Assembly (NCBI GenBank): GCA_903934745.1
Contig: CAIZOZ010000260.1
Span: 1 to 11,284 of the forward strand
Direction: 5' to 3'
Origin: an uncultured cyanobacterium
Lineage (GTDB): Bacteria > Cyanobacteriota > Cyanobacteriia > PCC-6307 > Cyanobiaceae
Length of the DNA: 11,284 nt
Below are positions 1 through 6,331 of the stretch, piece by piece (position 1 is the stretch's first letter; each line of letters begins with the position of its first letter). The notes beneath the pieces are model-generated. The model had not been told where the DNA came from. It worked only from the letters and a program-made list of their open reading frames with translations, and made no database searches. A program made the position numbers and the translations under genes.

Positions 1-1376
1 TGAGCCGCCAGTGGCCCCGGGTCCAGGCCAAGCCGCTCAACAATGCGACGGCGATACACCAAGGCCTCGGCGTTGATGGCCGGCTCGTCGAGGGTGAGCA
101 GCTGGCGATCGCGCAGCAGCACCTGGCCCTCCACCACCAGCGTGCGCACATCGCTGGCCTTGGTGGCGTACACGAGGGCCGAATAGATGCTGCTGAGCGG
201 CAACTGGTTGATCGGCTCCATGTCGAGGATGGCCAGATCGGCCCGTTTGCCCACCTCCAGCGACCCCACCTGCTGCTCGAGATGCAGGGCGCGGGCACCG
301 CGGATGGTGGCCATCTCGAAGGCCTCCTGGGCCGAAACCACCTTGGGATCGGCGCTGATCAGCTTGTGCAACTTGGCGGCGGTGTCGATCTCCTCCCAGA
401 GGCTGAGATCGTTATTGGAGGCGGAACCATCGGTGCCCAGGCCCACGGCCAGGTCGCGCTGCAGCATCGCCGGCACCGGTGCCACGCCCGAGGCCAGTTT
501 CATGTTCGATTGGGGGTTGTGGACCACGCCCACCCCGTGCTGAAGCAGCAGGTCGAGTTCGTGCTCCTCGGCCCACACCACATGGGCTGCCACCATCGCC
601 TCGCTCAGAACGCCGAGGGCCGCCAGGTGTTCCACCGGTGCCGCCCCCTTCAGCCGTCGGCTCTCGAGCACCTCGTGGCGGGTTTCAGCCAGGTGGATCA
701 CCAGCGGGCAGCCGTGACGGTCGGCGAAGGCCCGTGCCTTCACCAGGTTTTCGTCGCAGACGGTGTAAGGCGCGTGGGGGGCAATGGCCGGGGTGATCAG
801 CGCGTGGCCCTGCCAGGTGTCCACAAAGCGCTTGATGCAGGCCATCGCCGCGGTGTGATCCGCGCTGTCCGGGGCTGGAAAATCGATCAAGGCCTGGCCC
901 AGCAGGCCCCGCAGGCCGGCACTGGCCATCTCTTCGGCCACCGCCTGCTCGAAGTAATACATGTCGCAGACGGTGGTGACGCCACCACGAATCAGTTCGG
1001 CCAGGGCCAGCCGGGTGCCAGCCCGCACGAAGGCCGCATCGACGTTCATCGCCTCGGCGGGGAAGATCGTGTGCTGGAGCCAATCATCGAGATCCTGATC
1101 GTCGGCGAGGCCGCGGAACAGGGTCATCGGCACATGGGCATGACCGTTGATCAGGCCAGGGATCACGGTCCGGCCGGTCGCGTCGATCCGTTCGCTGGCG
1201 CGATGGGCCGCTTCCACTTCAGTCCTCGGGCCCACGGCCACGATGCGACCGCCATCGATGGCGATTGCCCCGTCGGCGAGCACACGGCGGTCGCCATCCA
1301 TGGTCACCACGATGCCGCCCGCCACCAGCAGATCCACCGGGCGTGCTGGGGGGTGGCTGGAGGGTTCGGTCTGCAT
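1..1376 (-). CDS. mtaD: MtaD-like amidohydrolase (methylthioadenosine / S-adenosylhomocysteine deaminase), 3' end outside window
   Basis: The frame stays open on the minus strand from an ATG at 1376 to the left edge, giving about 458 residues; only a short C-terminal tail should be missing. The product begins MQTEPSSHPPARPVDLLVAG. It shows the amidohydrolase metal-site series in order: GLINGHAHVPMTLFRGLADD with His79 and His81, then PAIAPHAPYTVCDE, then IHLAETRHEV, and late in the protein LGTDGSASNNDL with the metal-ligand Asp. This series, with the GLADD extension after HxH, is typical of the TRZ/ATZ deaminases that convert 5'-methylthioadenosine or S-adenosylhomocysteine to inosyl forms in cytosolic purine/methionine salvage. 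Substrate choice cannot be read from sequence alone; guanine or chlorohydrolase-type relatives are possible. It lies 114 bases downstream of the LuxR-type gene on the same strand, with no clear terminator between them. Confidence 0.85.
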   Translation of the reverse strand, partial: MQTEPSSHPPARPVDLLVAGGIVVTMDGDRRVLADGAIAIDGGRIVAVGPRTEVEAAHRASERIDATGRTVIPGLINGHAHVPMTLFRGLADDQDLDDWLQHTIFPAEAMNVDAAFVRAGTRLALAELIRGGVTTVCDMYYFEQAVAEEMASAGLRGLLGQALIDFPAPDSADHTAAMACIKRFVDTWQGHALITPAIAPHAPYTVCDENLVKARAFADRHGCPLVIHLAETRHEVLESRRLKGAAPVEHLAALGVLSEAMVAAHVVWAEEHELDLLLQHGVGVVHNPQSNMKLASGVAPVPAMLQRDLAVGLGTDGSASNNDLSLWEEIDTAAKLHKLISADPKVVSAQEAFEMATIRGARALHLEQQVGSLEVGKRADLAILDMEPINQLPLSSIYSALVYATKASDVRTLVVEGQVLLRDRQLLTLDEPAINAEALVYRRRIVERLGLDPGPLAA

Positions 1377-1490
1377 CGGATGCGCACCAGCTGGCCTGGG
1401 CTCCCAGTATCTGTGAACAGCCTGGTGCCATGGCTTGGGGCCAGCACCCGCTCCCTGGCTGTGCTGGATCGCAACCGAACCGGCCCCCCT

Positions 1491-1766
1491 TCACCGCTGG
1501 CCCTGGGGCTGGGCGGCGTCCGGTTGCAGCTGCGCCAGGGCCCACAGCAGCAACTGGCTGCGGCTGCTGCAGCCCGTTTTGGCCAGCAAGCTCGAGACAT
1601 GGCATTCGACGGTGCGCGGGCTGAGCACGAGCTCGGCGGCAATGCTGCGGTTGCTGCCGCCACGGCGCACCAGCTGCAACACCCGATCTTCGGCGGGTGT
1701 GATCGGTGCCAGCAGCCAGGTGGGAGGGGCCGGCGTCGGAGCGGGTGATCGAGGGGAGAGGGTCAC
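1491..1766 (-). CDS. Small single-domain LuxR/GerE-type helix-turn-helix regulator
   Basis: About 91 residues when started at the GTG at 1766. The open frame extends to a TTG at 1886, but that extra stretch looks like random high-GC translation. The N-terminal part is a Pro/Ala-rich linker. It is followed by a complete GerE-type DNA-binding domain beginning ITPAEDRVLQLVRRGGSNRS, continuing with the recognition-helix segment LVLSPRTVECHVSSLLAKTG, and closing with SRSQLLLWALAQ. There is no receiver or ligand-binding domain, so it resembles stand-alone HTH regulators rather than a response regulator or quorum sensor. It is co-oriented with minE (230 bases upstream of it) and mtaD (114 bases downstream), and may regulate locally or globally. 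Target genes are unknown. The domain call is firm; the start is uncertain because no convincing ribosome binding site is visible. Confidence 0.8.
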   Translation of the reverse strand: MTLSPRSPAPTPAPPTWLLAPITPAEDRVLQLVRRGGSNRSIAAELVLSPRTVECHVSSLLAKTGCSSRSQLLLWALAQLQPDAAQPQGQR

Positions 1767-1996
1767 GATCAGAGCAGGCGATCTGCTCAGAGCCTTCCCA
1801 GCGCCGGTCAATGGGCTGGTCAGGTGTTGGGTGCCGTTTGCCGCCTCCCACCTCGCTGTCGCTGGTCGCCGCTGCCTCCACCTCAATCGGTTGGGCGGGT
1901 TGCGCCTGGGACAGCCAGACCCTTGGCCGGCAGGGGGGTGAACAAGCGGGCCGGGGGCCCCCTGAAGGGAGGGTTTCGGACCGACTCCGGTGGCTC

Positions 1997-2413
1997 CTAG
2001 GGCTGGCTGGCGGCAGGGCTTTCGCCGGTTTCGGCCGGAGCGGTCGCTGGGCTGGGGCTGGGCCCTCCAATCACATTGGTTTCGGCGCTGGCCACGGCAA
2101 TCCTGGCGCTTGGCCCGCCGCCAAAGGCACTGCTGCCACTTGGCAGCGGGAACTCCCGGGTGCGCTTGATCGGCAGGTTGGCTAGCAGGGCCGTGACCCG
2201 GTCTTCGGTTTCCAGGCTCACATCGCAGCTCTCGATGTCGATCTCCACGTAGCGCTGCACCACCTCAAGGATTTCGCGGCGCATCTGGTCCAGCAGCTCC
2301 GGGTTGAGGTCGCTGCGGTCGTGGGCCAGCACCAGCTGCAGCCGTTGCCGGGCCATGGTGCCACTGGGCTTTTGTCGTCTCAGCAGGTGATTGATGAAAT
2401 CGAGCACGGTCAT
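1997..2413 (-). CDS. minE: Cell division topological specificity factor MinE with a C-terminal extension
   Basis: 138 residues from an ATG at 2413. The N-terminal MTVLDFINHLLRR helix and the segment RLQLVLAHDRSDLNPELLDQ (residues 24-43) are characteristic of MinE. The first is the membrane/anti-MinCD region; the second is the element that contacts MinD and stimulates its ATPase. A dimerisation domain with VVQRYVEIDIESCDVSLE follows to about residue 88. MinE displaces MinC and MinD so that the division inhibitor is kept from mid-cell. It starts 5 bases after the minD stop, so the two are almost certainly co-transcribed and translationally coupled. It is odd that the protein continues about 45 residues past the usual MinE end with a Gly/Pro/Ser/Ala-rich, probably disordered tail. 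The identity is secure. Confidence 0.95.
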   Translation of the reverse strand: MTVLDFINHLLRRQKPSGTMARQRLQLVLAHDRSDLNPELLDQMRREILEVVQRYVEIDIESCDVSLETEDRVTALLANLPIKRTREFPLPSGSSAFGGGPSARIAVASAETNVIGGPSPSPATAPAETGESPAASQP

Positions 2414-2418
2414 GGCCG

Positions 2419-3243
2419 TCAGAAGAGTCCCGTGGTTTTCCTGAGCTTGTTGATCAGCCGGGCTCGCAGGCCGTGGCGTTTTTTGGAGGGATCGATCAGC
2501 GGGATCTCGTCGCCGCAGAGGCGGCGGGCGATGTTGAGATAGGCCTGGCCGGCCGGGGAAGGGTTGGCCTCCAGGGTGAGCGGTTCGCCCCGGTTGGTGG
2601 AGACGATCACCCGTTCGTCCTCCTGCACCAGCCCCAGCAGGGGCAGGGCCAGGATGTCGGTGACGTCATCGACGGCGAGCATCTCCTGGTTGGCCATCAT
2701 CTTGGGGCGCACCCGGTTCAGCACCAACTGCACCGGTCGGACGTCCATCGTCGCCAGCAGTCCGATCACCCGGTCGGCATCGCGCACCGCCGACACCTCC
2801 GGGGTGGTGATCACGATCGCCTCCTTGGAGGCGGCAGCCGCATTCTTGAAGCCCTGCTCGATGCCGGCGGGGGCGTCGATCAGCACATAGTCGGAGCGCT
2901 CGGCCAGCAGACCGGCGATGGTCTGCATGTCCTCCGGCGTCAGCCACTCGAGCATGCGCGGATTGCCGGCAGGCAACAGGGCCAGGTTGGGTTGCTGTTT
3001 GTGCTTCACCAGCGCCTGATCGAGTCGGCAGGTTTCGGCCAGCACTTCCTGGGCGGTATAGATGATGCGGTTTTCCAGACCCAGCAGCAGGTCGAGGTTG
3101 CGCAGGCCGAAGTCGGCGTCGAGCACGGCCACGGTTTTACCGAGCCGGGCCAGGGCAATGCCCAGGTTGGCGGTGAGGGTGGTCTTGCCCACACCCCCCT
3201 TGCCAGAGCAGATCAGAATGATGCGTGCGGAAGCTGTCGTCAC
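2419..3243 (-). CDS. minD: Septum site-determining ATPase MinD
   Basis: 274 residues from a GTG at 3243; a TTG at 3252 would add three residues. I prefer GTG because cyanobacterial MinD usually begins with a short TT-S/A-R tail just before the P-loop. The deviant Walker A motif SGKGGVGKTT lies at residues 13-22, followed by switch I VLDADFGLRNLDLLLG (Asp42, Asp44) and Walker B VLIDAPAGIE (Asp123). The C-terminal KKRHGLRARLINKLRK is the amphipathic membrane-targeting helix. ATP-bound MinD dimers bind the membrane, recruit MinC and are cycled off by MinE. minE follows 5 bases downstream. Its usual upstream partner minC is not adjacent: it lies 2.36 kb away beyond three plus-strand genes. minD therefore probably has its own promoter in the 131-base gap shared with the PLD gene. 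Confidence 0.96.
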   Translation of the reverse strand: MTTASARIILICSGKGGVGKTTLTANLGIALARLGKTVAVLDADFGLRNLDLLLGLENRIIYTAQEVLAETCRLDQALVKHKQQPNLALLPAGNPRMLEWLTPEDMQTIAGLLAERSDYVLIDAPAGIEQGFKNAAAASKEAIVITTPEVSAVRDADRVIGLLATMDVRPVQLVLNRVRPKMMANQEMLAVDDVTDILALPLLGLVQEDERVIVSTNRGEPLTLEANPSPAGQAYLNIARRLCGDEIPLIDPSKKRHGLRARLINKLRKTTGLF

Positions 3244-3255
3244 GGCGTCCAACGG

Positions 3256-3281
3256 CGTCGGCGCAGGCTACGTCGGCGCAG
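3256..3281. repeat. Pair of 11-base direct repeats upstream of minD
   Basis: CGTCGGCGCAG occurs exactly at 3256-3266 and again at 3271-3281, a 15-base period. Both lie in the short divergent gap between minD (minus) and the PLD-like gene (plus), beginning 13 bases upstream of the proposed minD GTG. Spaced short repeats in a divergent promoter region can be regulator-binding sites. In high-GC DNA they can also be chance or coding remnants. Confidence 0.4.
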
Positions 3282-3288
3282 CCGCTCC

Positions 3289-3316
3289 CGCCGCCAGGTT
3301 TCAACACCTGGTGGCG
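3289..3316. promoter_or_regulatory. 28-base imperfect palindrome in the minD/PLD divergent gap
   Basis: CGCCGCCAGGT (3289-3299) and ACCTGGTGGCG (3306-3316) form an 11-pair stem, with one G-T pair, around the 6-base loop TTCAAC. There is no T-run on either side, so an intrinsic terminator is unlikely. Its position between two divergently transcribed genes makes an operator or a leader hairpin possible. The function is inference only. Confidence 0.45.
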
Positions 3317-3374
3317 CCGTTGCGCGTCAGCTCCCACTCCCACACCTCCAGAACCTTGCCCTGTCTTGACCTCC

Positions 3375-4376
3375 ATGTTGGCTGAGCTTCTCCATCCCCA
3401 TCAGCGTCTGGTGGTCATGCCGGACGACGGCTGCCGCTCCGTGGTGGAGCTGATCGATACGGCGCGAGAGCAGCTGCTGCTCAAGCAGTTCAAGCTCCAG
3501 TCGGAGGCCATTGAGCAAGCCCTGCAGCGGGCCCAGGAGCGGGGGGTGCAGGTGCGGGTGATGCTCAACCCCCACACCTCCGGCGGCGATCGCTGGAACG
3601 ATGAGGCCTTTGCCCGGCTTCAGGCGGCCGGCATCGAGACCGCCTGGACCTCCGATGCCTTTCCGGTCACCCACGAGAAGTCGATGGTGATCGACCAGCA
3701 GGCGGTCTTGATCGCCACCTTCAACCTCTCCGACAAGTACTTCACCGAAACCCGCGATTACGGCATCGTCAGCCAGAATTCCGCCGTGGTGGCCCAGGTG
3801 ATCGCCGGGTTCGAGGCGGACTGGCATCGCAGTTTCTTCGTCCCTGAACTGGATGTGGGCCTGGTCTGGAGCAGCGCCCACAGCCGCGGCCAGATGGCCC
3901 GCATCATCGATGCCGCCAGCAGCAGCCTCTGGATCCAGCACCCCAAGTTTGTCGATGCGGTGATCCTCGAGCGCATCGTCTGCGCCCGCGATCGGGGCGT
4001 CAAGGTGCGGGTGCTCTGCGGCGGCAAGCACGGCATCAGCGACTGGGACATCTATGACACCTTCTCGTCGCTGCGGATCATGCAGCGCTTCGGGGTCAAG
4101 GTGCGCCGCCAGCAGCACCTCAAACTGCATGCCAAGTTGATTCTGGTCGATGGCCTCTATGCCCAGACCGGCTCGATGAACATCGATCGCAGTGCCTTTG
4201 ATTTACGCCGCGAACTGGGCATCGAAAGCGATGCCCCCGAGGTGGTGGAGCGCCTGAAGCTGGTGTTTCAGGCTGATTGGAACGAGGCGAAGAAGTACGC
4301 CGCTCCCGATCCGCTCGATCCCAGCCTGCACGAGGCCGGCGAACTGCCCCCGGATCCCCATTTCGTCCATGAATGA
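3375..4376 (+). CDS. Phospholipase D-like protein with two HKD motifs
   Basis: 333 residues from the ATG at 3375 (MLAELLHPHQRLVVMPDDGC). The frame is open further upstream, but that part overlaps the 5' end of minD and has no family character. Two complete HxKxxxxD motifs are visible: HEKSMVID (His100, Lys102, Asp107), followed by ATFNLSDKYFTETRDYG, and HAKLILVD (His252, Lys254, Asp259), followed by TGSMNIDRSAFDLRRELG. One chain thus carries both halves of a PLD active site, as in cardiolipin synthases and bacterial PLD-type phosphodiesterases. No N-terminal membrane helices or signal peptide are seen, unlike classical cardiolipin synthases, so a soluble or peripheral enzyme is likely. Substrate (phospholipid, other phosphodiester or nucleic acid) cannot be told. 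Its stop overlaps the next gene's start by 8 bases, tying it to the CHR transporter genes. Confidence 0.88.
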   Translation: MLAELLHPHQRLVVMPDDGCRSVVELIDTAREQLLLKQFKLQSEAIEQALQRAQERGVQVRVMLNPHTSGGDRWNDEAFARLQAAGIETAWTSDAFPVTHEKSMVIDQQAVLIATFNLSDKYFTETRDYGIVSQNSAVVAQVIAGFEADWHRSFFVPELDVGLVWSSAHSRGQMARIIDAASSSLWIQHPKFVDAVILERIVCARDRGVKVRVLCGGKHGISDWDIYDTFSSLRIMQRFGVKVRRQQHLKLHAKLILVDGLYAQTGSMNIDRSAFDLRRELGIESDAPEVVERLKLVFQADWNEAKKYAAPDPLDPSLHEAGELPPDPHFVHE

Positions 4377-4929
4377 GCAGCCCCCCAGCCATCGGGAGCT
4401 CTTCGTCGGCATGCTCCAGGTGGCCCTTTCGGCCTTCGGCGGTGGCCTTTCGGCCTGGAGCCAGCGGATTGTGGTGGAGCAACGCGGCTGGCTCAGCAAC
4501 GAGGAGTTCCTCACCGGTCTGACCGTGGCGCGCCTGTTCCCCGGGCCGAATCAGATCAACATGGCCGTGTACATCGGCGCCGCCTTCCGGGGCCTCAGTG
4601 GCGCCCTGGTGGCCCTGGCGGGCATGTTGCTGGTGCCTTTCAGCTTGCTGATGCTGTTGGGCGTGGCCTACTTCTCGTTTCACACGCTGCCAGCGGTGGA
4701 CCGGGTGCTGGCCGGGGTGGTGGCGGCCGCCGCCGGTATGGCCCTGTCGATGGGTTTCAAGATCCTTGATCAGTATTGGAAGGATCCCGTGGCCCTGCTG
4801 CTGGCCGCCGCCACCTTTGTGGCGATGCAGTTTTTCCACCTGCGGCTGGTGCCGGTGGTGCTGATCGCCGGCCCGCTGGCGATGGCCTGGTACTGGCCGC
4901 GCAGCTCCAGCTCGGGGAGCCAGCCGTGA
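4369..4929 (+). CDS. Chromate transporter (CHR family), N-terminal-type half protein
   Basis: 186 residues from an ATG at 4369 that lies inside the end of the PLD-like gene (8-base overlap). CHR-family marks are LSAFGGGLSAW (residues 20-30), QRGWLSNEEFLTGLTVARLF and PGPNQINMAVYIG (58-70), the FGG and PGP signatures of this family. Long hydrophobic stretches at about 77-105, 110-130 and 140-176 indicate an inner-membrane protein. Known CHR proteins export chromate or transport sulfate-like oxyanions, either as one two-domain chain or as two short proteins acting together. The directly following gene supplies the second half, so this is a short-chain pair. Actual substrate is unproven, and many CHR homologues have no demonstrated chromate activity. 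Confidence 0.88.
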   Translation: MNEQPPSHRELFVGMLQVALSAFGGGLSAWSQRIVVEQRGWLSNEEFLTGLTVARLFPGPNQINMAVYIGAAFRGLSGALVALAGMLLVPFSLLMLLGVAYFSFHTLPAVDRVLAGVVAAAAGMALSMGFKILDQYWKDPVALLLAAATFVAMQFFHLRLVPVVLIAGPLAMAWYWPRSSSSGSQP

Positions 4930-5531
4930 TCCTGCCGCATGTGCTGATGGCGGCCCACTGCCCACCGACATCGCTGACCGATCTGGGCCATCTGCTCCAG
5001 GTGCTCGGCACCTTCCTGGGCCTGTCCCTGTTCTCTCTCGGTGGCGGCAACACCCTGCTGAGCGAATACCAGCATCTCAGCGTCGATCAGTTCTGCTGGC
5101 TCACCTCTTCCCAGTTCGCGGATCTCTATGCCCTGGCGGAAGCGGCGCCCGGGCCCAGTTCGATGCTGGTCGGCCTGCTTGGCCTGGGGGCCGCCTGGCC
5201 GGAGGGACCCTGGTGGGCCCTGCTCAGCGGCTATGGCGCCGAGCTGGCGATTCTGTTGCCTTCCACCTTGCTGATGGTGCTGGCTTGTCTCAGCTGGAAC
5301 CGGTTGAAGGATTCTCCTTGGCGCATCGCCTTTGAGCGTGGTCTGGGGCCGATCACCCTGGGAATCCTGTTTCAGGTCGGCATCAAGATTCTGCATACGG
5401 CCGACACCAATGCCGCCGGGGTGGTGGTGTCCCTGGTGGTCTGTGTGCTGATGCTGCGCACCCGCATCTCCCCGTTGTGGTTCATGGCTTGCGCCGGTGT
5501 CTTGGGGGGCCTGGGGGTGATCAACCGCTGA
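4926..5531 (+). CDS. Chromate transporter (CHR family), C-terminal-type half protein
   Basis: 201 residues from the GTG at 4926, which overlaps the TGA of the previous gene in a GTGA arrangement. GGGGAG at 4914-4919 is a well-placed ribosome binding site supporting this start; GTG 4941 and ATG 4947 are alternatives in the same frame. The protein repeats the CHR domain pattern in divergent form: LGLSLFSLGGGNTLLSEYQ (GGG at about 39-41), FADLYALAEAAPGPSSMLVG (PGP at 75-77), then several hydrophobic segments from about residue 97 to the end. It probably assembles with the preceding half protein into one oxyanion transporter in the cytoplasmic membrane. It ends 69 bases before the convergent minC stop, with no obvious terminator between. 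Confidence 0.87.
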   Translation: MILPHVLMAAHCPPTSLTDLGHLLQVLGTFLGLSLFSLGGGNTLLSEYQHLSVDQFCWLTSSQFADLYALAEAAPGPSSMLVGLLGLGAAWPEGPWWALLSGYGAELAILLPSTLLMVLACLSWNRLKDSPWRIAFERGLGPITLGILFQVGIKILHTADTNAAGVVVSLVVCVLMLRTRISPLWFMACAGVLGGLGVINR

Positions 5532-5600
5532 GCCAGGGCCCGGAGCCCGCCGTTGGGCTTGCTGCCCAGCCAGGCCGCTGCGCGATGCCGAGCGTGCCAG

Positions 5601-6305
5601 TCAGCCTGGAACTCCTTCAGGCAGGGGCCAGTGTGGTGAGGCCGGATCAATGCGAATTTCGCCGTCCACCAGGTGAGCGGCTTCGGCTTGGCCGTCCGCC
5701 GGCGGATCGGCCGGGCCCCGGGCCACCGCATCGGCGATGCGCAACTGCAGGGGCCGCAGATGCAGGGCCACGATCTGGGCGCTGCGATCGCCTTGGACGC
5801 CTGCATGGGCCACGCCCCGCAGCCGTCCCCACACCAGCACGTGGCCGGCGGCGCTGATCCTGGCGCCCGGGTTGACATCCCCCAGCAGCAACACCGAGCC
5901 CTGACTCTGCAGATGGTCGCCGGAGCGCAGGGTGCCCCGGTGGATCGTCAGTCCAGCGTCCGGGGCGTTCGCGCTGTCCGGGCTGGCGGTCGCTGCCGTC
6001 ACCGCTGCTGTCGTCGCCGCCTCGGTCTCGAGACCGAGGGCCGCGGCGGCCACCAGGGTTTCGGGGCGTTGGGCGCGCACGCGAATCAGCGCCAGGTTGT
6101 GCCGCCGCAGTTGTTGGCGCAGGCTGCGCAGCTCCGGAAGCAGCAGCAGCCAATCGCTGGCATCGAGCAGCAGGGTGCCCTGGAGCTGCTGAACACCGAG
6201 GGCATAGGTCACCTCCTGCTGGGCGCTGGCGCCCCCAGTGCCGGCGGGCAGGCGCAGCTCGTGGCTCTGCTGCGGGGCCAGCGCCGGAATCAGTACGGCG
6301 GCCAT
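5601..6305 (-). CDS. minC: Septum site-determining protein MinC
   Basis: 234 residues from the ATG at 6305; a TTG directly before it is also possible. A weakly conserved N-terminal FtsZ-inhibiting domain covers about residues 28-92 (LLLDASDWLLLLPELRSLRQ). It is joined by an Ala/Thr-rich linker to the diagnostic beta-helical C-terminal domain: TLRSGDHLQSQGSVLLLGDV, NPGARISAAGHVLVWGRLRG and VAHAGVQGDRSAQIVALHLR, ending with PLQLRIADAVARGP. MinC blocks FtsZ polymerisation away from mid-cell once MinD brings it to the membrane. The MinD-contact motif, commonly RSGQ, reads RSGD here. The gene starts 26 bases after the HD gene stop, so it sits at the end of the ctpA-HD-minC unit. Its partners minD and minE lie beyond an inserted opposite-strand block. 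Confidence 0.9.
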   Translation of the reverse strand: MAAVLIPALAPQQSHELRLPAGTGGASAQQEVTYALGVQQLQGTLLLDASDWLLLLPELRSLRQQLRRHNLALIRVRAQRPETLVAAAALGLETEAATTAAVTAATASPDSANAPDAGLTIHRGTLRSGDHLQSQGSVLLLGDVNPGARISAAGHVLVWGRLRGVAHAGVQGDRSAQIVALHLRPLQLRIADAVARGPADPPADGQAEAAHLVDGEIRIDPASPHWPLPEGVPG

Positions 6306-6331
6306 CAACGCGCAGTGCAGGCGAGCGAAAC

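Noticed and set aside
1377..1490. Promoter for mtaD with GATACT as -10 (1406-1411, minus)
   Set aside because: No matching -35 at the correct distance, so the site is too weak to report.
282..1748. 488-codon plus-strand open frame
   Set aside because: Antisense shadow of the amidohydrolase. It is His/Gly/Gln-rich without motifs, while the minus strand gives clear metal-binding motifs.
2473..3369. 298-codon plus-strand open frame opposite minD
   Set aside because: Antisense shadow in GC-rich DNA; minD on the other strand is unmistakable.
3225..3374. N-terminal extension of the PLD-like protein to an upstream ATG
   Set aside because: It would overlap the minD 5' end, is Pro/Arg-rich and shows no family similarity. 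The ATG at 3375 gives a normal start.
5553..5568. Small hairpin TGGGC/GCCCA between the second CHR gene and minC as a bidirectional terminator
   Set aside because: The stem is only five pairs and has no T-run on either strand.
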